Positions 11,901 through 21,548 of a stretch of DNA of 64,000 nucleotides are shown in pieces. The position numbers and the translations under genes were made by a program. The stretch covers positions 62,001 through 126,000 of the forward strand of contig NZ_JALPTB010000008.1 of assembly GCF_023218075.1 (NCBI RefSeq). The letters run 5' to 3'. The notes under the pieces are model-generated. The model worked only from the letters and a program-made list of their open reading frames with translations, was not told the DNA's origin and made no database searches. The stretch comes from Rhodococcus sp. HM1 (lineage in GTDB: Bacteria > Actinomycetota > Actinomycetes > Mycobacteriales > Mycobacteriaceae). Positions within the stretch are counted from its first letter, which is position 1. Each line of letters opens with the position of its first letter.

Positions 11901-12631
11901 CCGAGACACCGACCCGGTCCGCCCGGCGACGCACGACACGCGCGGCCGCGCGGCGGCCTTCCGGCCGGTCGGTCCGGCTGCGCACGGTGCTCATCGGTGT
12001 CGGCGTGGTGATCGGCGTGCTGGCGATCATCGCGGTCGCGTGGCTGTCGCCCCTGCTGTCGGTGCGCACGGTCGAGGTCGTCGGTGCCGAGACGATTCCG
12101 CGGGAGGACGTGCTCGCGCAGCTCGCCGTCGCGGAGGGAACCCCGCTGCTGCGGGTCGACACCGCCGCCGCGGCGCAACGCGTGGCGGAGTTGCCGCGTG
12201 CCGCGGAGGTGCGGGTGCAGCGCGTCTATCCGTCGACCGTGCGGGTCACCGTGACCGAACGGGTCGCCGAGGTGTACTTCGAGGCGCCCGACGGGACGCA
12301 TTCGGTCGACGCCGAGGGTGTCGACTTCGCGGTGGAGCCGCCGCCGATGCAGACACCGCGACTGGTCACCGCGACCCCCGGTACCGGCGATCCGGCGACC
12401 GTGGCGGCGCTCGAGGTCCTCGGCGTGTTGCCTCCCGAGCTGCGGTTCCAGGTGACGGAGGTGGCCGCGGCGTCCCCGACGGACATCTCGCTGACCCTGC
12501 TGGACGGCCGGGTCGTGGTGTGGGGTGGAACCGACCGGTCGGACCGGAAGGCGGCGGTCGTGACCCACCTGCTCACCCAGCCGGGACAGACCTACGACGT
12601 GGCCGCTCCGGACCTGCCGACGGTGCGGTGA
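11897..12631 (+). CDS. ftsQ: FtsQ/DivIB, divisome bitopic membrane protein
   Basis: Bitopic divisome protein linking FtsB/FtsL to FtsW/FtsI. The layout fits the family: an Arg/Ala-rich cytoplasmic N-terminus (about 28 residues), one transmembrane segment at about 30-52, a POTRA domain with the [16 protein letters not shown] strand-helix pattern, and a beta domain. 244 residues. The GTG start overlaps the murC stop. It is the last gene of the overlapping chain; a 195-bp gap separates it from ftsZ. Confidence 0.93.
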   Translation: MTETPTRSARRRTTRAAARRPSGRSVRLRTVLIGVGVVIGVLAIIAVAWLSPLLSVRTVEVVGAETIPREDVLAQLAVAEGTPLLRVDTAAAAQRVAELPRAAEVRVQRVYPSTVRVTVTERVAEVYFEAPDGTHSVDAEGVDFAVEPPPMQTPRLVTATPGTGDPATVAALEVLGVLPPELRFQVTEVAAASPTDISLTLLDGRVVVWGGTDRSDRKAAVVTHLLTQPGQTYDVAAPDLPTVR

Positions 12632-12826
12632 CGTGATGCGCGGAAATTCGTGGCGAGTCGTCGGCGCGTCTGCTGGCATATGGCGGTCGCAGTGCCATAG
12701 CGTTTCGCCTCAGTCCGGTTACTTGACATAACCTTCAACCTGTGGTTGAGGGTTTGCCCGGTAGCTCAACATGTACGAGACATCGATCGATCGAAGCGTG
12801 ACCCGAAACCAGGAAGGCGAGAGCCC
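12632..12826 (+). promoter_or_regulatory. ftsQ-ftsZ intergenic region with putative ftsZ promoter and palindrome
   Basis: No gene fits this 195-bp gap. A TTGACA hexamer is at 12723-12728. It is followed directly by a near-perfect inverted repeat at 12730-12754 (arms AACCTTCAACC and GGTTGAGGGTT, loop TGT, one mismatch). No good -10 box stands at the right distance, so promoter use is inference. The ftsZ ribosome site AGGAAGGCGAG lies just before the ATG. The palindrome could be an operator or a 5'-UTR hairpin. Confidence 0.5.
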
Positions 12827-14014
12827 ATGACGCCCCCGCACAACTACCTCGCCGTAATCAAGGTCGTCGGTATCGGCGGTGGCGGCGTGAATGCGGTCAA
12901 CCGCATGATCGAGCAGGGACTCAAGGGAGTCGAGTTCATCGCCGTCAATACCGACGCGCAGGCTCTCCTGATGTCCGATGCCGACGTCAAGCTCGACGTG
13001 GGACGCGAACTGACCCGCGGTCTGGGCGCCGGCGCCGATCCCGAGGTCGGCCGCAAGGCCGCCGAGGACCACAAGGACGAGATCGAGGAGGTGCTCAAGG
13101 GCGCCGACATGGTCTTCGTCACCGCCGGTGAGGGCGGTGGCACCGGTACCGGTGGTGCACCCGTCGTCGCCAGCATCGCGCGCAAGCTCGGTGCGCTGAC
13201 CGTCGGTGTCGTGACCCGGCCGTTCTCGTTCGAGGGCAAGCGCCGCGGCAGCCAGGCCGACACCGGCATCCAGACGCTGCGCGAATCGTGCGACACGCTC
13301 ATCGTGATCCCCAACGACCGGCTGCTCCAGCTCGGCGACGCCGCCGTCAGCCTCATGGATGCGTTCCGTTCCGCGGACGAGGTGCTGCTCAACGGTGTTC
13401 AGGGCATCACCGACCTCATCACCACCCCGGGTCTGATCAACGTCGACTTCGCGGACGTGAAGGGCGTCATGTCGGGCGCCGGCAGCGCCCTCATGGGCAT
13501 CGGTTCGGCGCGAGGGGAGGGCCGGGCCATCAAGGCTGCCGAGGCCGCCATCAACTCGCCTCTGCTCGAAGCGTCCATGGAAGGCGCCCGCGGCGTGCTG
13601 CTGTCCATCGCCGGTGGCTCCGACCTCGGTCTGTTCGAGATCAACGAGGCGGCCTCGCTCGTGCAGGAAGCCGCGCACATCGACGCCAACATCATCTTCG
13701 GCACGGTGATCGACGACTCACTCGGCGACGAGGTCCGGGTCACCGTCATCGCGGCCGGATTCGACGGTGGGACCCCGGCCCGACGCCCGGTCGAGGCACC
13801 CGCCCAGCCGGCCGCCCGTACCGGCACGATCAGCCCGGCTCGCGCGGGGGAACTCGGCCGCAGCGAGCGGGCCGAGGAAGCCGTCCGTGAGCCGGCGCCC
13901 ACCGCCGGCGCCGGAGCCGTCGGCGCGCCCGGCAGCGTCCAGCCGCGTCCCGTGCCCGTCGACGACGAGGACGGCGACGACGACGTCGACGTGCCGATCT
14001 TCATGCGACGGTGA
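12827..14014 (+). CDS. ftsZ: FtsZ, tubulin-like division GTPase
   Basis: GTP-dependent polymer that forms the cytokinetic ring. The GTP-binding signature GGGTGTG is at residues 103-109, with the N-terminal [15 protein letters not shown] and the T7-loop region (residues 205-212, NVDFADVK) intact. A Pro/Ala-rich linker leads to the acidic C-terminal peptide ending DVPIFMRR, the docking tail for SepF and other partners. 395 residues. The ATG at 12827 is preferred over an in-frame upstream extension because AGGAAGGCGAG precedes it and the family begins MTPPHNYLA. Confidence 0.97.
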   Translation: MTPPHNYLAVIKVVGIGGGGVNAVNRMIEQGLKGVEFIAVNTDAQALLMSDADVKLDVGRELTRGLGAGADPEVGRKAAEDHKDEIEEVLKGADMVFVTAGEGGGTGTGGAPVVASIARKLGALTVGVVTRPFSFEGKRRGSQADTGIQTLRESCDTLIVIPNDRLLQLGDAAVSLMDAFRSADEVLLNGVQGITDLITTPGLINVDFADVKGVMSGAGSALMGIGSARGEGRAIKAAEAAINSPLLEASMEGARGVLLSIAGGSDLGLFEINEAASLVQEAAHIDANIIFGTVIDDSLGDEVRVTVIAAGFDGGTPARRPVEAPAQPAARTGTISPARAGELGRSERAEEAVREPAPTAGAGAVGAPGSVQPRPVPVDDEDGDDDVDVPIFMRR

Positions 14015-14757
14015 CGGTGTCGCAGAGGACGCTCCGCGCACGCAGGGTCGTCACCACGCGTGCCGGCGGCGTGTCCGCACCCCCGTACGACTCGTTCAAC
14101 CTGGGCGACCACGTCGGTGACGACCCGGCCGCCGTCGACGCGAACCGCCGCCGCCTCGCGTCGGTGATCGGGCTGCCGTTCGAGCGGTTCGTGTGGATGG
14201 AACAGATCCACAGCCGCAACGTCACCGTGGTGGACGGTCCGGTCGACGGCCCGGTGCCCGCCACCGACGCGCTGGTCACCCGCGAGGTCGGTCTCGCCCT
14301 CGTCACCCTCAGCGCCGACTGCGTGTCGGTGCTGCTGTCCGACGAGGAGGCCGGCGTCGTCGCCGCCGCCCACGCCGGCCGGATCGGGGCCCGCATCGGG
14401 ATCGTGCCCAAGGTCGTCGAAGCGATGGTCGATCTCGGGGCGCGCCCCGAGCAGATCGGCGCGTTCCTCGGACCGGCCGCGAGCGGCCGTCACTACGAGG
14501 TTCCCGCGGCGATGCGCGACGACGTCGAAGCGCACCTGCCCGGCAGTGCCACCCGCACCGTGAAGGGCACCCCCGGCCTGGACCTGCGCGCCGGCCTGCG
14601 TCGCCAGCTGCTGTCGCTCGGCGTCGCCGCGGTCGCCGAGGACCCGCGGTGCACCATCGAGGACACGATGCTCTTCAGTCACCGGCGCTCCGCCCCCACG
14701 GGCCGGCTCGCGTCGGTGATCTGGCTCGAGGAACAGCCGTCGGAGCACCCCGAATGA
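14011..14757 (+). CDS. pgeF: PgeF/YfiH multicopper-fold protein, peptidoglycan editing
   Basis: Family known as DUF152/laccase-domain or PgeF. The E. coli member removes peptidoglycan precursors carrying L-Ser in place of L-Ala, and others show purine nucleoside activity. Metal-site candidates are His67 (EQIHS), Cys104 (SADC) and His121 (HAG), the usual His/Cys/His set. 248 residues. The GTG at 14011 overlaps the ftsZ stop by four bases, so it is translationally coupled to ftsZ, as for M. tuberculosis Rv2149c. Substrate here is inferred from family and context. Confidence 0.9.
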   Translation: MTVSQRTLRARRVVTTRAGGVSAPPYDSFNLGDHVGDDPAAVDANRRRLASVIGLPFERFVWMEQIHSRNVTVVDGPVDGPVPATDALVTREVGLALVTLSADCVSVLLSDEEAGVVAAAHAGRIGARIGIVPKVVEAMVDLGARPEQIGAFLGPAASGRHYEVPAAMRDDVEAHLPGSATRTVKGTPGLDLRAGLRRQLLSLGVAAVAEDPRCTIEDTMLFSHRRSAPTGRLASVIWLEEQPSEHPE

Positions 14758-15494
14758 GCGAAGACGGAGCCACGGACGCTCGGCGCGCCGAGCTCGCCGA
14801 GGCCCTCGCCGCGGTGTGTGCCCGACTGGACGAGGCGGCCCGGGCCGCCGGCCGCGCGCCCGGCGACGTGGCCCTGCTGGTGGTGACCAAGTACTTCCCG
14901 GCCTCCGACGCGATCCTGCTGCACGAACTCGGATGCCGATCCTTCGGCGAATCCCGGGAACAGGAGGCCACGCCGAAGATCGCCCGGTTCCGTGAATCGG
15001 TCACCGACCCCGGCGTCGCCTGGCACATGATCGGCCGCCTGCAACGCAACAAGGCGCGCGCGGTGGCCCGGTGGGCGCACACGATCCATTCGGTCGACAG
15101 CATCCGGCTCGCCGACGCCGTCGCGGCCGGAGCGCGCGCCGCGCAGGAGTCCGGTGATCGCACCACACCGATCCGGGTATTGCTGCAGGTCAGCCTGGAC
15201 GGCGACCCGCAGCGCGGCGGGGTGGTCGCGGCCGATCTGGAAGCCTTGGCGGCCGCGGTGGCCGGCGCGGACGGGCTGGAACTGGCGGGGTTGATGGGGG
15301 TGCCGCCGCTCGGCTGGGACCCCGACGCGGCGTTCGAGCAACTCGCGCGCCTGCACGAGCAGGTCCTCCGGAACCACCCGGAGGCGACCGAACTGTCGGC
15401 CGGAATGTCCGGTGATCTCGAGCAAGCGGTTCGGTGGGGTTCGACATGCGTGCGTGTCGGAACCGCGGTGTTGGGCCGACGACCGTTAGCCTGA
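14754..15494 (+). CDS. YggS/PLPBP-type pyridoxal-phosphate homeostasis protein
   Basis: Single-domain PLP-binding protein of the alanine-racemase fold that buffers PLP; no catalytic activity is established for the family. The PLP lysine is Lys46 in VVTKYFPA. The segments [19 protein letters not shown] and the phosphate-binding [10 protein letters not shown] near the C-terminus are typical. 246 residues. The ATG overlaps the pgeF stop (ATGA). The same order (ftsZ, yfiH, this gene, sepF) is found in mycobacteria (Rv2148c). Confidence 0.92.
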   Translation: MSEDGATDARRAELAEALAAVCARLDEAARAAGRAPGDVALLVVTKYFPASDAILLHELGCRSFGESREQEATPKIARFRESVTDPGVAWHMIGRLQRNKARAVARWAHTIHSVDSIRLADAVAAGARAAQESGDRTTPIRVLLQVSLDGDPQRGGVVAADLEALAAAVAGADGLELAGLMGVPPLGWDPDAAFEQLARLHEQVLRNHPEATELSAGMSGDLEQAVRWGSTCVRVGTAVLGRRPLA

Positions 15495-15526
15495 TCTTCA
15501 ACCGCCGCGCGAGGGAAGGGCGATCG

Positions 15527-16198
15527 ATGAGCACACTCCACAAGTTCAAGGCCTACTTCGGGATGGTGCCGCTCGAGGACTACGAGGACGACTACCTCGA
15601 TGATCCGGCGAGCGTCCGCCGTGAACGCGACCGCGAACGTGAGTACAACGATCCGTCGTATTCCGGTGGATACGGTCCCTCGCACCGGGACGAGTACCCA
15701 CAGTCGCGTCGGGACGAGCCCGTCCACGACTTCCCTCAGGACGATTTCGATCGGTACGAGGCGCCGGCCCGCCCGGCACGGGTCGAGCCGATCTCCGCGC
15801 GCGTACCGCGCGCTGCTGCTGCTCCGAATCGCGCTCCCGGCCGATCCTCGCTGGCGGGGGAGTCGCGACTCGAACGCACCGAGGCGCGCCGCGGTGCCCT
15901 GTTCGACGAGGGAGGCCCGTTGTCGAAGATCACCACTCTGCGCCCGCGCGACTACAGCGAGGCCCGCACCATCGGGGAGCGGTTCCGAGACGGCACCCCG
16001 GTCATCATGGATCTCGTCGAGATGAGCAACGCCGACGCGAAGCGACTCGTCGACTTCGCGGCCGGGCTGGCGTTCGCGCTGCGCGGCTCGTTCGACAAGG
16101 TCGCCACGAAGGTGTTCCTGCTGTCGCCGGCCGACATCGACGTTTCCGCCGAGGAGCGCCGGCGCATCGCCGAGACGGGCTTCTACAGCCAGCAGTGA
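15527..16198 (+). CDS. sepF: SepF, FtsZ membrane anchor
   Basis: SepF binds the FtsZ tail and tethers it to membrane; in actinobacteria, which lack FtsA, it is essential for division. The N-terminus ([19 protein letters not shown]) is the amphipathic membrane-binding helix. A long charged, disordered linker rich in Arg, Asp and Tyr follows, then the C-terminal alpha/beta domain (residues about 140-223), including [16 protein letters not shown] and ALRGSFDKV. 223 residues. The ATG at 15527 follows GAGGGAAGGG; an in-frame upstream start would only add non-conserved residues. Confidence 0.95.
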   Translation: MSTLHKFKAYFGMVPLEDYEDDYLDDPASVRRERDREREYNDPSYSGGYGPSHRDEYPQSRRDEPVHDFPQDDFDRYEAPARPARVEPISARVPRAAAAPNRAPGRSSLAGESRLERTEARRGALFDEGGPLSKITTLRPRDYSEARTIGERFRDGTPVIMDLVEMSNADAKRLVDFAAGLAFALRGSFDKVATKVFLLSPADIDVSAEERRRIAETGFYSQQ

Positions 16199-16225
16199 CC
16201 GTCGGCGAGGCGGACCCCGGTCTGC

Positions 16226-16276
16226 GAAACGCCCGGCGCACGGTGCAGATCACCGTGCCCCGGGCGTTTCGGTTTT
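16226..16276 (+). terminator. Intrinsic terminator after sepF
   Basis: Arms GAAACGCCCGG (16226-16236) and CCGGGCGTTTC (16260-16270) pair perfectly. A second inner pair, CACGGT with ACCGTG, extends the stem, and GGTTTTG follows. This is one of the few hairpins here with a T run. It should end the ftsZ-sepF transcript before yggT. Confidence 0.75.
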
Positions 16277-16309
16277 GATGGATCCGTCTTCGTCGGGCAG
16301 AGTGGGCGG

Positions 16310-16600
16310 GTGGCCGTATTCGAGGTGCTCTGGTTCCTGCTCTTCATTTTCTGGCTCCTGTTGATCGGGCGAATCATCGTCGAGTTCATCCGAACCTTCG
16401 CCCGGGACTGGAAACCGACCGGTTTCGTCGTCGTCGTACTCGAAGCGATCTTCACGGTCACGGATCCGCCCGTGAAGCTGCTCCGGCGACTGATTCCCCC
16501 GCTTTCCCTGGGGGGCGTGCGGCTCGATCTGTCGATCATGGTCCTGCTGTTCATCGTCTATTTCCTGATGGCGTTCATCCCGCGCGGAGGCATGGCCTGA
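16310..16600 (+). CDS. YggT family membrane protein
   Basis: 96-residue protein with two hydrophobic segments (about 4-24 and 70-90) flanking a short loop with the TDPPVKLLRRLIPP motif of the YggT family. Its function is not settled; the gene is conserved between sepF and wag31 in actinobacteria (Rv2146c in M. tuberculosis), suggesting a role at the division or growth site. The GTG at 16310 is the only reasonable start, 111 bp after sepF and after the terminator, so it may have its own promoter. Confidence 0.88.
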   Translation: MAVFEVLWFLLFIFWLLLIGRIIVEFIRTFARDWKPTGFVVVVLEAIFTVTDPPVKLLRRLIPPLSLGGVRLDLSIMVLLFIVYFLMAFIPRGGMA

Positions 16601-16855
16601 TGGCCGACACCCGCGTTGCACAGGCTGCGCCGACGCTGCTCTGTGCCAGAATGGAATGCCATATACAGTGGGGTCGATACGCGTGACGCATTGCAGGTAT
16701 CGACAACACTGTGCTTTCGGCAGGGTCGTCGAAACCGACGGAACTGCGGATATACACACGACTGCGCATATCGACCTGATTGTCGATTTCGACACGAATG
16801 TGGATATCGCTGAACGCTGATTGACCGCTTACACGACGCGTGAAGGGACCCTTCC
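16601..16855 (+). promoter_or_regulatory. wag31 upstream region with inverted GTCGATAC repeats
   Basis: This 255-bp stretch holds no gene and is visibly richer in A/T than its surroundings. It contains an 8-bp inverted repeat, GTCGATAC (16673-16680) and GTATCGAC (16697-16704), and further GTCGA/TCGAC copies to about 16795. TTGACC at 16821-16826 and AAGGGA just before the ATG are visible. Promoter function and a regulator are inferred from layout only. Confidence 0.4.
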
Positions 16856-17707
16856 ATGCCGCTGACACCAGCTGATGTGCACAATGTCGCGTTCAGCAAG
16901 CCTCCGATCGGGAAGCGTGGCTACAACGAGGACGAGGTCGATGCTTTCCTCGACCTCGTCGAGCAGGAGCTGACGACCCTCATCGAGGAGAACGCCGACC
17001 TGCGCCAGCGGGTGGCTGAGCTCGACCAGGAACTTGCCGAGGCGAAGAAGAGCGCGCGCTCGGGTGGGCAGGTGCCGTCCGCAGCCGCGAAACCGGAACC
17101 CGCGCGAGTCGTGGAGACTCCGAAGCCGGAACCGGCCCCGGTTCCGGCGCCCGCTCCCGCACCGGCTCCCGTGGCTGCCGCCCCGGCCGGCGACTCCAGC
17201 ATGCAGGCCGCCAAGGTGATCGGTCTCGCGCAGGAGATGGCGGACCGGCTCACCAGCGACGCCAAGGCCGAGGCCGAGGAACTCGTGCGCAACGCCCGAA
17301 CCAACTCCGAGCAGCTGGTGTCGGATGCGCGGACCCGCAGCGAGGCGATGATCGCCGACGCGCGCCAGAAGTCCGAGGCGATGCTCGCCGACGCCCGCAC
17401 CCGCTCCGAGACCCAGCTGCGTCAGGCGAAGGAGAAGGCCGACGCGTTGCAGGCGGACGCGGAGAAGAAGCACACCGAGATCATGGCGACCATCAACCAG
17501 CAGCGTTCGGTGCTCGAGGGTCGTATCGAGCGGCTCAAGACGTTCGAGCGCGAGTACCGCGTGCGCCTGAAGTCGTACCTGGAGTCGCAGCTCGAGGAGC
17601 TCGAGCAGCGTGGCTCGGCGGTGCCGGTCGACGGTGACGAGGACACGTTCAACGGGTCGAACTCGTCGTCGTTCGGTTCCACCTCGTTCGCCAAGGGCGG
17701 CAACTGA
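16856..17707 (+). CDS. wag31: Wag31/DivIVA, polar growth scaffold
   Basis: Coiled-coil scaffold that senses membrane curvature at the poles and directs tip growth in Mycobacteriales. Residues 1-70 carry the DivIVA membrane-binding domain ([18 protein letters not shown], then a coiled coil). An Ala/Pro-rich linker at about 80-115 is followed by a long Ala/Glu/Arg coiled coil with repeated [10 protein letters not shown]-like heptads, and a Ser/Asn-rich tail. 283 residues, near the mycobacterial length. The SD AAGGGA lies seven bases before the ATG. Confidence 0.95.
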   Translation: MPLTPADVHNVAFSKPPIGKRGYNEDEVDAFLDLVEQELTTLIEENADLRQRVAELDQELAEAKKSARSGGQVPSAAAKPEPARVVETPKPEPAPVPAPAPAPAPVAAAPAGDSSMQAAKVIGLAQEMADRLTSDAKAEAEELVRNARTNSEQLVSDARTRSEAMIADARQKSEAMLADARTRSETQLRQAKEKADALQADAEKKHTEIMATINQQRSVLEGRIERLKTFEREYRVRLKSYLESQLEELEQRGSAVPVDGDEDTFNGSNSSSFGSTSFAKGGN

Positions 17708-17750
17708 TCGAGCACCGGGCCTGGTGCCGGACGTCGGATGAGGATTCGAC

Positions 17751-17972
17751 GTGCTCGTGGTGACTCTCGTTCTCGCGGCCATCGGATTCGGCCTGCTGGT
17801 CATCGCGCTGATGACGGGGTCGGTCGCCTGGGCCTGGGCCTGCATCGTGGTGTGTGTGGTGGGAGCGGTCCTGCTCCTGGTCAGTCTGCTGACCAGTTCG
17901 CGTACCGCTCCCGCCGCGCCCACCGATCGACGGTCGCGGCGGCGCGACAGCGACCGTGATCGAACCGACTGA
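17751..17972 (+). CDS. Small two-TM membrane protein next to wag31
   Basis: 73-residue protein with two hydrophobic segments (about 2-22 and 28-48) joined by a short turn, and a basic Arg/Asp-rich cytoplasmic tail. A small membrane gene occupies the same place after wag31 in mycobacteria (Rv2144c), which supports it as real. The GTG at 17751 is 43 bp after wag31 and in a short intergenic distance consistent with co-transcription. No enzymatic motif is visible and the function is unknown. Confidence 0.75.
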   Translation: MLVVTLVLAAIGFGLLVIALMTGSVAWAWACIVVCVVGAVLLLVSLLTSSRTAPAAPTDRRSRRRDSDRDRTD

Positions 17973-17982
17973 CCGCACGTCC

Positions 17983-17988
17983 TACAAT
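17983..17988 (+). promoter_or_regulatory. Putative -10 box of the ileS leader
   Basis: TACAAT stands alone in a G/C-rich context just before the tandem repeats. If used, transcription would begin within the first repeat, about 290 bases before the ileS start. No convincing -35 box is seen. Confidence 0.4.
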
Positions 17989-18063
17989 GGATGAATCCCG
18001 GTTCCACCGGGGTGGATGAATCCCGGTTCCACCGGGATGGACGAAACCCCGGCACGTCCGGGG
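17989..18063 (+). repeat. 25-bp tandem repeats at the 5' end of the ileS leader
   Basis: Two copies (17989-18013 and 18014-18038) differ at one base, and a diverged third fills 18039-18063. Each copy begins GGATGAATCCCGG or similar and contains a small dyad (CCCGG...CCGGG), so the RNA could form two or three short hairpins directly before the T-box stem I. Confidence 0.8.
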
Positions 18064-18279
18064 CGGCGACGATCCGGCCATCACCGGGGAGCCTTCGGAA
18101 GAACGGTTGGCCCGCCACCGGCGGGGCAACTCAGTAGAACCGAACGGGTGGGCCCGTCACAGCCTGCACGAGTGGCCCGTCCGGTCCCGACCGGGCGGCG
18201 CAAGCGGGGTGGTACCGCGGTCGCAGCGCACAGTGCGCGGTGATCGTCCCCGTGCCGAGCACGTCCAGGCACGGAGGAG
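18062..18279 (+). ncRNA. ileS T-box riboswitch, translational type
   Basis: tRNA-Ile-sensing leader. The invariant T-box sequence GGGTGGTACCGCGG is at 18207-18220, where the bulge would pair with the tRNA NCCA end. A compact stem I has an ATC isoleucine specifier at 18080-18082, followed by CCGGGGAGCC and CTTCGGAAGAAC. Downstream, CCGTGCC (18250-18256) can pair with GGCACGG (18268-18274), which overlaps the ileS SD GGAGGAG (18273-18279). There is no terminator with a U tract, so control should be of ribosome access. Ultrashort stem I T-boxes before actinobacterial ileS are established. Confidence 0.9.
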
Positions 18280-18287
18280 CCCCCGCA

Positions 18288-21200
18288 GTGACCGAGAATC
18301 CCGCAGCGACCGGCAACGCTGCACCCAGCGCAGACGCACCGACCCCGGCAGGCGGATACCCGCGCGTCGACTACGGCGTCGCGAAGGATTCGGGCGTCGA
18401 TTTCCCCGATCTCGAGCAGCGCGTTCTCGCCCGCTGGGCGGAGGACGACACGTTCCGGGCATCGCTCGCGCAGCGCGAGGGTGCCGAGGAGTTCGTCTTC
18501 TACGACGGCCCGCCGTTCGCGAACGGCCTGCCGCACTACGGGCACCTGCTCACCGGCTACGTCAAGGATCTGGTGCCGCGCTTCCAGACGATGCGCGGCA
18601 AGAAGGTGGACCGCCGCTTCGGCTGGGACTGCCACGGCCTGCCCGCCGAGCTCGAGGCCGAGAAGCAGCTCGGAATCAAGGACAAGTCCGAGATCGACAC
18701 GATGGGCCTGGCCGAGTTCAACGCGTACTGCAAGCAGTCGGTGCTGCGGTACACGGGGGAGTGGCGCGACTACGTCACCCGGCAGGCCCGCTGGGTCGAC
18801 TTCGACAACGACTACAAGACCCTGGACCTGGACTTCATGGAGTCCGTCATGTGGGCCTTCAAGTCCCTGTACGACAAGGGCCTGATCTACCAGGGCTTCC
18901 GGGTGCTGCCGTACTCGTGGTACGAGCAGACGCCGCTGTCCAACCAGGAGACCCGGCTCGACGACGCCTACAAGATGCGTCAGGACCCGGCCGTCACCGT
19001 CGACATGGTGCTGCGCGCCCCCGGCACCGAACTCGACGGCGCCAACGCCCTGATCTGGACCACCACCCCGTGGACGCTGCCGTCGAACCTCGCGATCGCG
19101 GTGCACCCGGAGATCACCTACGTCGCGGTGCGGGTGGCCGGCGAGACCGAATCGAAGACCTACCTGCTGGCCAAGGACCGCGTGGGCCACTACGCCCGCG
19201 AACTGGGCGACGAACCGGAAGTGCTCGCCGAGTACACCGGCGCCGACCTGGTCGGCCTCGCCTACGAGCCGCCGTTCGACTTCTTCACCGGCCGTGACAA
19301 CGCGCACCAGGTGATCGCCGCCGACTACGTCACCACCGAGTCCGGCACCGGCATCGTGCACATGGCTCCCGCCTTCGGTGAGGAGGACATGGAGTACTGC
19401 CAGCGCAACGGCATCGAGCTGGTGCAGCCGCTGGATCCGGGCGGCAGGTTCACCTCGATGGTGCCGCCGTACGAGGGCCTGCAGGTCTTCGACGCGAACC
19501 CGGTGATCATCAAGGACCTCAAGGCCGCCGGCAAGCTGCTGCGGCACGAGACCATCGAGCACTCCTACCCGCACTCGTGGCGTTCCGGCCAGCCGCTGAT
19601 CTACATGGCGGTGCCGTCGTGGTTCGTCGCCGTCACCCGGTTCCGCGACCGCATGGTCGAGCTGAACCAGGAGATCACGTGGGTGCCCGAGCACATCCGT
19701 GACGGCCAGTTCGGCAAGTGGCTCGAAGGTGCCCGCGACTGGAACATCAGCCGCAACCGCTACTGGGGCAGCCCCATCCCGGTGTGGGTGTCGGACGATC
19801 CCGCCTACCCGCGCGTCGACGTGTACGGCTCGCTCGACGAGCTCGAGGCGGACTTCGGGGTGCGCCCGGACGATCTGCACCGGCCGATGATCGACCAGCT
19901 CACGCGACCCAACCCGGACGACCCGACGGGCCGTTCGACGATGCGCCGCGTGCCCGAGGTGCTCGACTGCTGGTTCGAATCCGGGTCCATGCCGTTCGCG
20001 CAGGTGCACTACCCGTTCGAGAACCAGGACTGGTTCGAGACGCACTACCCGGGCGATTTCATCGTCGAGTACAACGGGCAGACCCGCGGCTGGTTCTACA
20101 CGCTGCACGTGCTCGCGACCGCGCTGTTCGACCGGCCCGCCTTCAAGTGCGTCGCCGCGCACGGCATCGTCCTCGGTGACGACGGCCTGAAGATGAGCAA
20201 GTCCAAGGGCAACTACCCGGACGTCAACGAGGTGTTCGCGCGCGACGGCTCCGACGCGATGCGCTGGTTCCTCATGTCCTCCCCGATCCTGCGCGGCGGC
20301 AACCTCGTCGTCACCGAGCAGGGCATCCGGGAGGGCGTGCGGCAGGCGCTGCTCCCGCTGTGGAACGCGTGGAGCTTCCTGCAGCTGTACGCGTCGAAGC
20401 CGGGCACGTGGCGCACCGATTCGCCGCACGTGCTCGACCGGTACATCCTCGCCAAGCTGGCCGAGACCCGCGACGTGATCACCGAGGCACTCGAGGTGGT
20501 CGACATCGCCGGTGCGTGCGACGAACTGCGCACGTTCTGCGACGCCCTGACCAACTGGTACGTGCGACGTTCCCGGAACCGGTTCTGGGACGAGGACACC
20601 GACGCGATCGACACCCTGCACACCGTCCTCGAGGTCGTCTCCCGCCTCGCGGCGCCGCTGCTGCCGATGGCGTCGGAGGTGATCTGGCGTGGCCTGACCG
20701 GTGGCCGCTCGGTCCATCTCGCGGACTGGCCCGAGGCCGGCGACATCCCTGCCGACCCCGAACTCGTCGCCGCGATGGACGAGGTGCGGGCGGTGTGCTC
20801 GACCGTCCTGTCGCTGCGCAAGGCCCAGCACCTGCGGGTGCGGCTGCCGCTGCCGAAGGTCACCGTCGCCACCCCGGGTTCGGCGAGCCTCCAACCGTTC
20901 GTCGAGCTGATCGGCGACGAGGTCAACGTCAAGCACGTCGAGCTCACCGACGATGTCGAGGCGCACGGCCGCTTCGAGGTCGTCGTCAACGCGCGGGCGG
21001 CCGGTCCGCGTCTCGGCAAGGACGTGCAGAGGGTCATCAAGGCCGTGAAGTCCGGCGACTGGACCGAGACCGCCGACGGCACCGTGACCGCCGCCGGGAT
21101 CGCGCTGCTGCCCGAGGAGTACACGAGCCGGCTCGTCGCCGCCGAACCCGAGTCCACCTCCGCGCTGCCCGGCGGCAGCGGTCTGGTCGTGCTCGATTCG

Positions 21201-21464
21201 ACGGTCACCGAGGAACTCGAAGCCGAGGGCTGGGCGAAGGACCGCATCCGCGAACTGCAGGACGCGCGCCGCAACCTCGGACTCGAGGTGTCCGACCGCA
21301 TCACGGTGACGTTCGAGGTGCCGGCCGACCGCGCCGAGTGGGCGGCCCGGCACAAGGACCTCATCGCAGGCGAGGTCCTCGCGACGACCTTCGAACTGGG
21401 GACCGCCGGCGACGCTGCCGTCGACCTCGGTGAGGGCGTGCGCGCGGCCATCTCCAAGGCATGA
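18288..21464 (+). CDS. ileS: Isoleucyl-tRNA synthetase
   Basis: Class I aminoacyl-tRNA synthetase charging tRNA-Ile. The HIGH signature appears as HYGH ([15 protein letters not shown]), the editing domain lies in the middle, and KMSKS is present ([12 protein letters not shown]). At about 1058 residues it resembles the long, eukaryote-like IleS clade found in mycobacteria. The GTG at 18288 sits eight bases after GGAGGAG; an in-frame GTG at 18240 lies inside the T-box sequester region and is rejected. Expression is expected to rise when uncharged tRNA-Ile binds the leader. Confidence 0.97.
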   Translation: MTENPAATGNAAPSADAPTPAGGYPRVDYGVAKDSGVDFPDLEQRVLARWAEDDTFRASLAQREGAEEFVFYDGPPFANGLPHYGHLLTGYVKDLVPRFQTMRGKKVDRRFGWDCHGLPAELEAEKQLGIKDKSEIDTMGLAEFNAYCKQSVLRYTGEWRDYVTRQARWVDFDNDYKTLDLDFMESVMWAFKSLYDKGLIYQGFRVLPYSWYEQTPLSNQETRLDDAYKMRQDPAVTVDMVLRAPGTELDGANALIWTTTPWTLPSNLAIAVHPEITYVAVRVAGETESKTYLLAKDRVGHYARELGDEPEVLAEYTGADLVGLAYEPPFDFFTGRDNAHQVIAADYVTTESGTGIVHMAPAFGEEDMEYCQRNGIELVQPLDPGGRFTSMVPPYEGLQVFDANPVIIKDLKAAGKLLRHETIEHSYPHSWRSGQPLIYMAVPSWFVAVTRFRDRMVELNQEITWVPEHIRDGQFGKWLEGARDWNISRNRYWGSPIPVWVSDDPAYPRVDVYGSLDELEADFGVRPDDLHRPMIDQLTRPNPDDPTGRSTMRRVPEVLDCWFESGSMPFAQVHYPFENQDWFETHYPGDFIVEYNGQTRGWFYTLHVLATALFDRPAFKCVAAHGIVLGDDGLKMSKSKGNYPDVNEVFARDGSDAMRWFLMSSPILRGGNLVVTEQGIREGVRQALLPLWNAWSFLQLYASKPGTWRTDSPHVLDRYILAKLAETRDVITEALEVVDIAGACDELRTFCDALTNWYVRRSRNRFWDEDTDAIDTLHTVLEVVSRLAAPLLPMASEVIWRGLTGGRSVHLADWPEAGDIPADPELVAAMDEVRAVCSTVLSLRKAQHLRVRLPLPKVTVATPGSASLQPFVELIGDEVNVKHVELTDDVEAHGRFEVVVNARAAGPRLGKDVQRVIKAVKSGDWTETADGTVTAAGIALLPEEYTSRLVAAEPESTSALPGGSGLVVLDSTVTEELEAEGWAKDRIRELQDARRNLGLEVSDRITVTFEVPADRAEWAARHKDLIAGEVLATTFELGTAGDAAVDLGEGVRAAISKA

Positions 21465-21470
21465 CCCCCG

Positions 21471-21518
21471 CCTCGTGCGCGGTTTCGGTAGCACCAGCTA
21501 CCGGAACCGCGCACGAGG
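21471..21518. terminator. Long hairpin after ileS
   Basis: A 22-bp inverted repeat with one mismatch: CCTCGTGCGCGGTT...CGGTAGC, loop ACCA, GCTACCGG...CCGCGCACGAGG. It begins seven bases after the ileS stop. It has no T run, as is common for actinobacterial terminators, and would also slow read-through from the other strand. Confidence 0.6.
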
Positions 21519-21548
21519 ACGGTCGGTGCCGCGAACTACCCTGAACCG

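Noticed and set aside
12667-12720. A -10/-35 pair for ftsZ upstream of the palindrome
   Set aside because: No pair with correct spacing was found; only the TTGACA at 12723 is notable.
17973-18287. A second coding gene between the small membrane protein and ileS
   Set aside because: The region is explained by the promoter, tandem repeats and T-box leader.
18081-21494. A 1137-codon open frame on the minus strand antisense to ileS
   Set aside because: It is a mirror of a high-GC gene: its sequence is rich in Arg, Gly and Val with no family motif, and the + strand ileS is certain.
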